NCBI GenBank assembly: GCA_947561585.1
Contig: CANNZV010000254.1
Location: 218,677 to 282,676, forward strand
From: Caprella mutica
Taxonomy: Eukaryota; Arthropoda; Malacostraca; Amphipoda; Caprellidae
Length of the DNA: 64,000 nt
Direction of reading: 5' to 3'
Shown here: positions 44,034-55,300 of the stretch, piece after piece
Layout of the letters: each line of letters opens with the position of its first letter
Numbering within the stretch: position 1 is the first letter of the stretch
The notes under the pieces: generated by a model
The model's database searches: none
What the model was told of the DNA's origin: nothing
What the model saw: the letters and a program-made list of their open reading frames with translations, nothing else
Program-made: the position numbers and the translations under genes

Positions 44034-46980
44034 CCAGTCTGTATTTGGTGCAAAATATTCCACTGACTTTCCCAAAAAGCTGAAAAAATCCACCTTAAGT
44101 TTTCCAATATTTTGGCAGATCCACCACCGTATAATCCGTATTCCAATTTTTCCACCAAAAATTAATGGTAACATAGGAATAAATAGCTCAAATTCCACCG
44201 ACTCTCGGACTCTGTTAGAATATTAATTTCCAAGAGTAAAAAATTCCGCCGACAAGTCAGTGGAATTTACCATCATATACAATCTGGAGTATAAAAGTGT
44301 GGCTCATGCCTCATAGGCTCATATAAGTGTCAACTTGTCAAGTCTGACAAGTCACACCTAACACTGGTCACAGACTCACAGGCTCATAAACTCTTCATTT
44401 GACATTCATGGTATGATGGTAAACTCCACCGACTTGTCGGCAACTCTGCAGAATTTTTTGATTTTGAATACCTATAGGCTATACCTAGGTACCTATATTC
44501 TGGCAAACCAGTCTGGAAAACTGCTTAGTGCTTAGGCTAACAGATGAACTCTAATCTCTATATGCTAAATGCTGCGGATTATATAATTTTTAGCAATTTA
44601 CCATTAACTTTTGAAGTCTGTAAAACTCCAACAGAGTAATTACTAATTAGTTCATCAGAAAACACCTTTTTTTCCAGACTGGCTGGCAAAGTTGATGGAT
44701 TTTTAGCTATTTATTCCTATGTTACTGTCACGCGCATTTGAGTGATCTGCAATATCGACCGATTTCGCTGCGCCATCTGTTGATCAATAGTTTACGCAAC
44801 CATCCCAGTCTGCAGAAACTGGTAAAGTGTTCGTAGAGATCTCTTATTTTGTTCGTAGCAAAATTAATGTAAATATAGGGATTAATTCAAAAGTATTTGT
44901 AGCAAAATTAATGTAGATATAGGAATTAATTCAAAATTGTTCGGAGAGAATATCCCAAATATCTCACTTATTCTGCAGACTGGCAACCATCGAGTCCAAG
45001 TAAGAAAGCATGTCCAAACTCGCCATTTTAATGGCGAGTTTGTGACAGTTATTTTGAACCCTTTAATTGCAAATGGCGAGTTTTATCTATTTTTCTCCAA
45101 TGGTACAATGTTATTTTGGAGTGAATTAATGATAATTTGATTATTTTGGAGAGAATTTGTTGAATTATGGAGACAGGCTGAGACAGCTGGAGAGACAAAT
45201 GGTGAGTTTATGAGACATACTATTTTAGTAATTTTACTTGGCCATCGACCATGTTTCAAAGTGTGTCAGGAAAGTCGGCGTCGCCTGTTTGTTGATAAAA
45301 AGGCAGACCAGTCTGGAAAAATAGGTGCTTTCTGATGAACTAATTACTCTGTTGGAGTTTTATAGTCTTCAAAAATTAATGGTAAATTGCTAAAAATTGT
45401 ATAATCCGCAGCATTTAGCATATAGAGTTCATCTGTTAGGCGTTAGCCTAAGCAGTTTTCCAGACTGGTCTGCAGAATGTATCTCTTCTCCAGCAGAGAT
45501 TTTAATTTGAGAGACAGTTCCTCTCTGACTCTCAGTAGCAGACTCAGAATCTCCCGCAACTAAATTAATGGTAATGTCACGCGCGTTTGAGTGATCTGCA
45601 ATATCGACCGATTTCGCTGCGCAATCTGTTGATCAACAGTTTGCGCAGCCATCAATAGATAGCGCAACCATCGATCGATCCCTGCGCGTTCGAATGATAT
45701 GATTTTTTTAAATTTGTACATCAAATTTGCACATTTGATCGCGTATATCAATCGATAGCGCAACCATCAATCAATTTCTGCTCGTTCGAATGATGCAGGT
45801 TTTCTATGTTTATTCATTTAATTAATTGTTTTGTTTTTACTGGAAAAATACTTTTTTTATATTTAATAAGTGATTATAAGTCAACCATCAGTCGATTGTT
45901 GCGCGTTTGAATGATATAGATCTTGTTAGTTTATGCATCTAATTGTTTCATTTAATAGAGCAACCATCAGTCGATTGTTGAATTAATTAAATAAATAAAC
46001 AAAGAAAACCTGTATCATTCGAAGGAGTAGAAATCGCTATTAAAATGTGCCAATTTGAACTACAAACTAAAAAAAATCATATCATTCGAACGCGCAGGAA
46101 TCGATCGATAGGGCAGCCATCGATCGATTTCTGCGCATTCGAATGATATGATTTATTCTAGTATACGCTATAAAATGTGCCAATTTGATCTACAAACTAA
46201 AAAAAATCATGTCATTCGAACACACAGAAATCGATCGATGGTTGCGTTATCGATTGATATACGTTATAAAATGTGCCAATTTTTTGTACAAACTAAAAAT
46301 ATCATATCATTCGAACGCGCAAAAATCGATCGATGGTTGCGCTATCGATCGATATACGCAATTCAATGTGCGAATTTGATGTATAAATTTAAAAAATCAT
46401 ATCATTCGAACGCGCAGGGATCGAACGATGAATGCGCTATCGATCGATGGCTGCGCAAACTGTTGATCAACAGATTACGCAGCGAAATCGGTCGATATTG
46501 CAGATCACTCAAACGCGCGTGACAGTAACATAGGAATTAATTTAAAATCTCCTGCAGCTAAATTAATGATAACATAGGAATTAATTCAAGATCTCCCGCT
46601 GAGATCTCAAGTTTTGAAAATATGCTCAAATATTCTGCAGACTGGCCATCAGTCGATTGTTCTGCGTTTGAATGATATTGACTTTGTTAGTTTATGCATC
46701 TAATTATTACATTCAATAGGGAAACCATCAGTCGATTGTTGCGCGTTTGAATGATATGGATTTTAATATTAGTTTATCCATATAATTATTACATTTAATA
46801 GAGCAACCATCAGTTGATTGTTGTTGCGCGTTTGAATGATATGGAATTTGTCAGACCATCAGTCGATTGTTTCGCGTTTGTTTGCTACAAACACTTCTTA
46901 ATTAATCTCTATATTTACATTAATTTTGCTTCAAACAGAATAAGAGATCTCTACAAACACTTTACCAGTTTCTGCAGACT
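44034..46980. mobile_element. Mosaic of nested foldback elements
   Basis: Contains the left arm of the 8.6-kb foldback family (44034-44280), right-arm pieces (44685-44727), an inverted pair beginning CCAGTCTGGAAAA (about 44507-44690 and 45309-45470), a GTCACGCGC foldback at 45575-46525 plus a single extra arm at 44728-44800, and an outer inverted pair CTGCAGAAACTGGTAAAGTG (about 44813-44885 and 46893-46978). Several arms insert at the same motif, GGTAACATAGG, inside other arms. No transposase is visible. Confidence 0.7.
45575..46525. mobile_element. GTCACGCGC foldback element with internal repeats
   Basis: About 75-bp ends: GTCACGCGCGTTTGAGTGAT at 45575 and the reverse complement ending at 46525. 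Inside, roughly 100-bp units with ATCGATCGAT and CATTCGAACGCGCAG motifs repeat about four times (46030-46455), with inverted relatives at 45640-45800. It is flanked by GTAA-type duplicates of the host motif TGGTAACATAGG. Confidence 0.75.
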
Positions 46981-47675
46981 AGTAAAATACATTTAAATAT
47001 AGGAGGAAATTAAAGATTGCTTGCACAGAAAATGTTAAAAATGTCCCATATTCTGCTAAAGATATAAAAAAAAGAGCATTTGCCATTTATGAGCTGCTGT
47101 AATTGAATTAAAGTTACTTCTATCTATTGGTTTATATATAGACGTCTTTATAAAATTAGATGGGTAAAAAACGATTCAAAAATAGATATCCATCATTTAA
47201 TTTTTACTATGTTTTTCGAGTAGCTATTTCTTTCATTGTTGGTTGGTAAAATCATCGTACTAAAATGTACTCAACATTCGACACATTTGCTTCTTTTTTA
47301 TCTTTCCATTTCAAATGCATCATCTTTCCTCTGAACTGACATGCAGTTTGTCCTTAGTGGTTTTACTGGTTTAACAGTTAATTACAGTTATTTCAACTTA
47401 TTTCATCCCACAATTTTCAAAAGTTGACAATATATTGGCACATAGCTACTTTGAAACATCGGGAATTGACCCAAAAATAGAATATTTGGAGAGTGATTGC
47501 TTTACTAACATTATTACACTCCTATTTCTGTATTTCATCCAGGTAATAAAGTAAAGTAAAGTCCTTACTATTCAGGTCCATTTGGTCCTTGGAGTGTTTA
47601 TGAACCACACTATTTTACTTAGTTATTATTTTGGGTAGCTACTTCATATAGCTATTTATTTATACACTTGTATAC
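46981..47675. other. No gene seen
   Basis: AT-rich sequence without supported ORFs or clear repeats, apart from a short AAAGTAAAGTAAAG tract near 47550. Confidence 0.5.
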
Positions 47676-47811
47676 TATATCAATGTTAATATTAGAGGTT
47701 ATTTAAACTCTGCGTTGAAGGTTTTTTCAGATATCAAGCTTTCGAATAGAAAGATTTCTATTCATCATCAGGAGAAGGGTGGAAAAACCTGGACCTGACA
47801 ATAACTATAGA

Positions 47812-47975
47812 GGTTGTCCATTTTCAATCGCGCCTCTACAGTCATATAGAAATAGGTACTTAACTATAGAGGTTGTCCATTTTCAATCGCGCCTCTACAA
47901 CCATATAGAAATAGGTACATAACCATAGAGGTTGTCCGTTTTCAATCGCGCCTCTATAGTCAGATAGAAATAGGA
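47812..47975. repeat. 59-bp tandem repeat, three units
   Basis: Units share ATAGAGGTTGTCC, TTTTCAATCGCGCCTCTA and ATAGAAATAGG. Each unit contains a short inverted pair TAGAGG/CCTCTA. Confidence 0.85.
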
Positions 47976-48600
47976 TCATCAGGACGTACTTAAGTTCATC
48001 AGGACACACTCAGGATTATCAGGAAACACTCAGGATCATCAGGAAACACTCAGTATCATCAGGAAACACTCAGTATCATCAGGACACACTCAGGATCATC
48101 AGGACACTCTTAGGATCATCAGGACACACTTAGGATCATCAGGACACACTTAGGATCATCAGGACACACTTAGGATCATCAGGACACACTTAGGATCATC
48201 AGGACACACTTAGGATCATCAGGACACACCTAGGATCATCAGGACACACATAGGATCATCAGGACACACTTAAGATCATCAGGACACACTTAGGATCATC
48301 AGGACACACTTATGATCATCAGGACACACTTAGGATCAACAGGACACCCATAGTATCAACAGGACACACTTAGGATCAATAGGACACACTTAGGATCAAT
48401 AGGACACACTTAGGATCAATAGGACACACTTAGGATCAATAGGACACACTTAGGATCAATAGGACACACTTAGGATCAACAGTGCACACTTAAGATCTAA
48501 AGGAAACTCTTAGGATTAACAGGACACACATAAGATCTACAGGACACACTTCTGATCAACAAGACACACTTAAGATCCATAGGACACGCATATGGATCAA
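47968..48600. repeat. 20-bp minisatellite, about 30 units
   Basis: Unit GGATCATCAGGACACACTTA with drift toward GGATCAATAGG and GGATCAACAGG variants to the right. The ATCATCAGGA core also occurs in the foldback arm (CATCATCAGGAGAAG), a possible seed. No spacers, so not CRISPR. Confidence 0.9.
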
Positions 48601-49245
48601 GAGGACACACGTATAGCAACAAATAATGTATAGGAATAGAGAAGATAAATATGAATAGAGAACATACATAGAAACAAGGAGATAAAACACACTTGATTTT
48701 GTAACAGATATATAGAAAGTAAAAATACTCTAGAGAATTAATGTAGTAAGCAATAGCTAAGTTAGTAACAAATTTTCTAATTTTTTGTCTCGTATCTCAA
48801 TACTAAATAGATTGTTAATTAATATTAATAAACTTTAGGATATATAGCTTAAATAGAAAGACGGTATCCAACATACAACCATTGGTCATAAAATTCATTG
48901 TCAGGTCCAGGTTTTTCCACCCTTCTCCTGATGATGAATAGAAATCTTTCTATTCGAAAGCTTGATATCTGAAAAAACCTTCAACGCAGAGTTTAAATAA
49001 CCTCTAATATTATGGATTTCCCGTTGAGTTTGAATCTTTTCAATAAAATTTATATCAATGTTACATCCTAGTTGTAAACTACATTTATGCATAGTGCTAT
49101 CTTAGTAATCTTACTACATTAAAATTCAAAATTTGATTGATCCAATTAAAGCCATTTAGTTTTGACTTTAATGGGTATTATCTTTAATGGTGTAACCTTT
49201 TGCCAATATTTCAAACTTCAACTTAAAACTATATAATCAGATTTA

Positions 49246-49333
49246 ATGTCTAGAAGACCAGATAATGCAAGAGGAAGAGGTGGTAGACCTTACTTCAAGA
49301 AAAGAAACTGGAATTCATCAAGGAGCAGTGCAA
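49246..49333 (+). CDS. MCM8: MCM8 coding exon 1
   Basis: ATG followed by [20 protein letters not shown], the Arg/Gly-rich start seen in animal MCM8. Donor GCAA|GTAAAG, phase 1. Low conservation here makes this exon slightly less certain than the rest. Confidence 0.85.
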
Positions 49334-52300
49334 GTAAAGTTCTTAACTGTAGTTAAAACTTTAAAGTGTAGTACTTTGTAAAATATCTAACTACAGGATA
49401 CAGGAATACCCTCCTCTTACTACTTCTCAGACTTATGTAAATATAATATATGTGGGGCATGTCCTTCTTTTATTTCTCCTGATGTAGAAATTATTTTAAT
49501 AGTAGCTGACTTTGGTAATTTGGTTGGTTGTTTTCAGTTAACTTTTTAAGCTGTTTTTGCAGTAACTTACGCAGTTGGACCTGTTTAGCTTAAACGAAAA
49601 CAATGAACCAAATTAGCAAAATTACTCCTGAAATATTTTATATACCAGGAGAAATAAAAGAGACATGTCCCACACATTTTTCAGGACTCATGGCTTTGAG
49701 TAATTTTCAATCACAATCTTCAGAATTATCATGTCCAAAATTATAAAATAAAAACTAGTTCAGTCTTCCTCTTTTCAATAAATTATACAATTGGCAATTT
49801 CTTACTAGACTTAGTGCTATGATTCTCTATCACTGTAATTTCTACTCTCTAGCTGCCTACTTTTACTTTATTGATCAAAGGTTATAGTTAAAAAAACAAA
49901 TAAAATTAATGATTTTTTCATGATAAAACATGAATTTATTTAAGTTTGTCTACAGGTAGTAGTAGTTTCAACAACAGTGTCAATTCATCCAGAAATGATT
50001 CCACTAATAGCCTCTCATGCATTTTGGCCCCTAAAATCATCACACTTTTGCCATCTGTTCCATGTCCTTATGTTGGCTGGGATTCTTACTTCATTGAAGG
50101 TTTGTAAGCTAATAATATATGAATTTAAGAATTAATGTGTACATTGATAATATTTTTATCTTATTATTCCTCATGACTAGAATACTCTAAGCACAGCAAG
50201 GCAGCTCAGAAGGTTTCCTTTTTCTCTAAATATCTTATGAAGAAAATGAACAATGAGCAGAGGGAATCTGTCTGGTCAACATTTAGCTTCAAGGTGATAA
50301 ATAGTAATATTATTCAACAGTCAATGAAGAATGTCTTTAAATAGATAAAATTGTTTTATCTAGTTGCTATGTCAAATATAATATACATATGTAATGGTCC
50401 TGTTCAGAAAAGCTGAAAATATTCCATTTCAATTATCTAGATGTTTAACTTTTAGTCAGACTTTTTAATATATTTTCATTTCAGGTGAAGTTAACAGAAT
50501 TGTGGTCAGATGCTGAGTTGAAAGAATCTTATCCTGAAATTAGCACTGAGGTGATCTCCTCTCCATTCAATGTTCTCTCTGCCTTAGGACTAGCCATGCA
50601 TCAGGTGCGTCTCTGTGATTGTAATTCAATGTTTGAATGTCATACTCAATGATCTGCATGTTTTTACATTCACAAATGGCTTGCATTGGAGGGAGACACA
50701 CCATCACAATATCCATTACATAAATTATCAATTTCATCATTATGCAGCAAATCAAGTGGGAAGAAGATGAACAAAATCCTCTAATTGAATCCTAATAGCC
50801 TGCTGATTGTAGGGTTAATGTACTGGTTCTCTTATGATTTTCATGTTTCAAATACACTCTTTAAAGGAAGATATTTTTCTCATAGTAGATACTCTCTGAT
50901 ATAAATTTTCTTTGGTTTCAAATGATGGTGACATGGTAACAATATATTATTTCTTTATATAAGTTATAAAGTGGGTGGGTATTTGATGAACTAAAAGCCA
51001 GTATTTAATGAAACTTTTAAGTGTTTAAATCATTTTCTAATGGATCATTTTTGATATTTGAAATAGCTATATCAGATATTTCGGACTAGCATTTCAATTT
51101 CAAATTAGCCTTCGCTGCAAGAAATAACTGTAACTTCCTAAGAAGTTAAATGAAAGTAAGCCACAATATATTTTAAAGAAATATTCAGAATTTAAATTAT
51201 CCTTTTTGTTATCAAATCTATCATTTCAGAGATTTATGTATTAGGCTATTATCTTAATTATTTATTTTAAATCAAATTGCTCATTGATTCTCTTTATTAT
51301 TAATTGCCTAAGTATATTTTAAAATTTTGTATCAACTAATTTAGCTACAACTTTAGTACACAGTTACTTTGACATTTTGTTACTAATTGGTGGACTGAAT
51401 CAGATTCTAGTTGAGATGACTGATGAGGCGCTAGGGTCAGAGTCTTCTTTGGGTCCTCAATCTGCTGATGAAAGCTCCAGAGGCACTGCACCACTCATCA
51501 AAGTCCCTTACATCATGCCAAGGCTTTGTGATGATAGGAATGGTGAAACAACCTCCATCAGAAATCTCAAAGCCAATTTATATGGTTAGCTTATAGGGAC
51601 AAATGCACCTTTGTGTAATTATTTCCCATAGGAATGAGGTGGAGAATTCTCTGTTCTAATCAGTTGCTCTAAAACTGGTCATATCAATTTTGTTATGAAA
51701 TTGAATTTCTATTTATCATTATTTGAATTCACATGCCAGGTCTGTTTCCATTGAAACCAAATGCTTAAATATGGAGAAATTAAAGTAGTAAATTTGAATC
51801 AATGTCCTATTACCTAAATAGTGCTCATTTTGGTCTTTCTCCATTTTTTCAAATGAAGTAGATATTGGTTGTTTTTTATAAAATATTTAATTGTTTGTTT
51901 AGATTATTTTTTGTATTCTTCATAGTAAAGGTACAATAGCAATCTATACCAAAGTTATTGTTTTGCACGGCATTGTATTTTATGTTTCAAGGGGGCTGGC
52001 TTGTAAGCATCATCTTCCTTTTCGATCCTTGATTACAGTACCAGTGCTTGTGTCTCTTTTCATCTATATTCACAGAACTGCATTTTGAATCCATGGGAGA
52101 ACATTTACTCTGAATGTTTTTTTTTTGTTCATGTAACAGTGTAGCCACTGATTGCTTCCTCGAAGTTCATTATTTATTTTCCTATCACCATCAGCAATAT
52201 CACAATAAAAACTAGGTATATTCCATTTTACCTCTGGAAAACATATTAATTTATCAGTTTTGTTATATTGGCGCATGCTCAATTGCTCATTGTTTAAGCA

Positions 52301-55300
52301 ATTAGAATGACTGTGCCAGATTGTGAAAATAAATGTGAAATGGTAAACTATGAATTTTTTTTTATATATTTAAAGCTAGTGTACAGTCTGAAACTAGCTT
52401 TTGGAATATGTTTTTTTATGATAATGTATTTTTATCAACTAGCTCAAATGCCAATTGAATAACTCAAACTGATTATATTTCAGGCTGCTACCTGTGTCAT
52501 TTCATTTAACTTTTGTTTTCAGGTACTCTAGTGACGATAGAAGGTACTGTGGTGAGGGTCTCAAACACCAAGCAGCAGTGCAAGCAACTAGCATTCTCCT
52601 GTCCTGGCTGCCTTACTGTCTTTGCTGTGGTGCAGCCTGATGGAAAGTGAGTCATTGTACAGAAAGAGTCACTGTGATGATGTATGTTACCAGTTGTTTC
52701 AAATTAATTAGTACACTTTAGTAAAGCTCTTCATTACTAATCATTCTCTTATGATTAATTACGATAGTTATTTCATTAAATTGTCCATGTCAAATGTGTG
52801 GAATTTTATTATTGACATTTTTTTTGGTATCGCATCTATTGGCTAATTGTTTTCCATCTCCAAAATTGAAACTAGAGCCTATTAATGTTGTTATAGATAG
52901 TTCAATGTTAATTGTTTTAGATACTGCAGTGCTACAAAGTGTCCCACCAATGGTTGTGTGTCAAGACAGTTCACTGTACAGCGTTCTCATTACTTGACTC
53001 AAACTTTCGATTTCCAAATCATCAGAATACAACAAACCTCAGACACCACTCAGGTAAATTAAAAGAATCAAATTTCGAAGTCTAGGATTTATCTGAAAAC
53101 AAAGTCACTCAAAATTCAAAACTGATGATAATATATCAGTATAATTCATAGCTTTGTTAATTTAAATATAGTTTTCCCTAAAAAACATTGTTTTCTCAAA
53201 ATTGAACAACAATTTCTCAAAATTCTCATTTAACTAATATACAATAACCATATGTTGAAATGAAACGCTTTATTCGTGGATAGTTACTTATACAAATGGA
53301 GCTAAATATATAACATAAAATATACTTACTTATTACGGTAAGAGCAACCTATATAATAAGAAAAGTTTTCGAAGCTATAAACTAATAAAGTAAAAATGCA
53401 AACAACGGATTAACTTTTAACATCATATATTATTTATGCACTACCATATTCAATGGTTCTCTACCTTTCTCTCATCAGGAAACTGATAGTAACTGTGATC
53501 ACGGTAGAGTGCCTCGGTCTGTGGAGTGTCACTTGGTGAGGGATTTAGTCGATTCCTGTGTGCCAGGGGATCACGTGTCTGTCACTGGGGTGGTGAAGGT
53601 AATGGATACACTTACTAAATAGTTGCACATATTTTAAGTTTTCTGTCTATTACATACTTTGTGTAATTAGTTAACAGCTGTACAATGAAAATAGAGGTGA
53701 ACCAAAAAGGTACAGGAATATAGTGGGATTTATTAATGTGATAATGGATGGGAATATTCCCTAAACGATCTATTGTTATTTTCTATTCTTCACTAAAGTG
53801 ACTATAAAGTGTAGCTTAGTTCCAATAGTTTATGGCATGTTTCAGGTTGAGCAGTATGGTGAATCGTCATCGAAACAAGGGGATGCTTGTATGTTCACAG
53901 TGTGTGTTCATGCTACAGACATTGACACTTGCAAGGCGGAGACTAATTCACCTGATGCATTTACCATTGCTGACTACTATAACATCAAAGTACGGACTAG
54001 TTATTAGCTACCCGAGAAATGTCTGTAGTTAGGAAAATTGGCTAGTCGCCTAGGAAAATATTTGTTGCTTTAAAAAGATTAAAAAATAGTACAACTACTC
54101 AAGCCATTATATAAGTAAGTAATGACTTACATTTCAGGCAAAACACATTTATATCAGTCCTGAAATTGCATATTCTATACACTAAGTATACAAGTGAAAT
54201 AAATATAAATTATCTTTTCATATCTCCATGTAGCAAAGCTTATTAGCTACCACCAATGCAGTAGTACGATAACGTTATGTAGCAGCAAACTAAGGCCCTT
54301 TTCTTTGACAGGAGATTCACGATCGTGACGGGGTGTTCAGTTGCCTGGTACACTCTCTGTGTCCTGCTATCTTTGGTCAGGACATGATAAAGGCAGGACT
54401 GTTGCTGTGTCTCTTTGGTGGCAGTGGCAACACATCTGATGAGCAGTCTGCTAAAACAGGTCACTATGCTTCTCCCTTATAGTAAATAGGTCACTATGCT
54501 TCTCCTTTATAGTAAATAGGTCACTATGCTTCTCCTTTATAGTAAATAGGTCACTATGCTTCTCCTTTATAGTAAATAGGTCACTATGCTTCTCCTTTAT
54601 AGTAAATAGGTCACTATGCTTCTCCTTTATAGTAAATAGGTCACTATGCTTCTCCTTTATAGTAAATAGGTCACTATGCTTCTCTTTTATAGTAAATAGA
54701 TCACTATGCTTCTCCTTTATAGTAAATAGGTCACTATGCTTCTCCATTATAGTAAATAGGTCACTATGCTTCTCCTTTATAGTAAATAGGTTACTATGCT
54801 TCTCCTTTATAGTAAATAGGTCACTATGCTTCTCCTTTATAGTAAATAGGTCACTATGCTTCTCCTTTATAGTAAATGGGTCACTATGCTTCTCCTTTAT
54901 AGGAAATAGGTCACTATGCTTCTCCTTTATAGTAAATAGGTCACTATGCTTCTCCTTTATAGTAAATAGGTCACTATGCTTCTCCTTTATAGTAAATAGG
55001 TCACTATGCTTCTCCTTTATAGTAAATAGGTCACTATGCTTCTCCTTTATAGTAAATAGGTCACTATGCTTCTCCTTTATAGTAAATAGGTCACTATGCT
55101 TCTCCTTTATAGTAAATAGGTCACTATGCTTCTCCTTTATAGTAAATAGGTCACTATGCTTCTCCTTTATAGTAAATAGGTCACTATGCTTCTCCTTTAT
55201 AGTAAATAGGTCACTATGCTTCTCCTTTATAGTAAATAGGTCACTATGCTTCTCCTTTATAGTAAATAGGTCACTATGCTTCTCCTTTATAGTAAATAGG

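Larger units (their letters stand above)
47689..49050. mobile_element. Foldback element filled with tandem repeats
   Basis: Arms of about 114 bp at 47687-47800 and 48899-49013 are reverse complements (containing CAAGCTTTCGAATAGAAAG and TTCATCATCAGGAGAAGGG). The 13-bp direct repeat TATATCAATGTTA at 47676-47688 and 49051-49063 may be its target duplication. The interior holds a 59-bp repeat in three copies, then a 20-bp minisatellite, then about 300 bp of AT-rich sequence. It ends about 180 bp before the MCM8 start codon. Confidence 0.75.

Noticed and set aside
46148..46522. 124-codon plus-strand frame
   Set aside because: Falls wholly within foldback repeats (ATCGATCGAT units) and has no protein motif.
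47968..48600. Possible CRISPR-like array
   Set aside because: Units are contiguous 20-mers without spacers and the host is a eukaryote.
54451..54747. 98-codon minus-strand frame repeating [10 protein letters not shown]
   Set aside because: Translation of the 30-bp minisatellite; the period is divisible by three, so any stop-free frame stays open.
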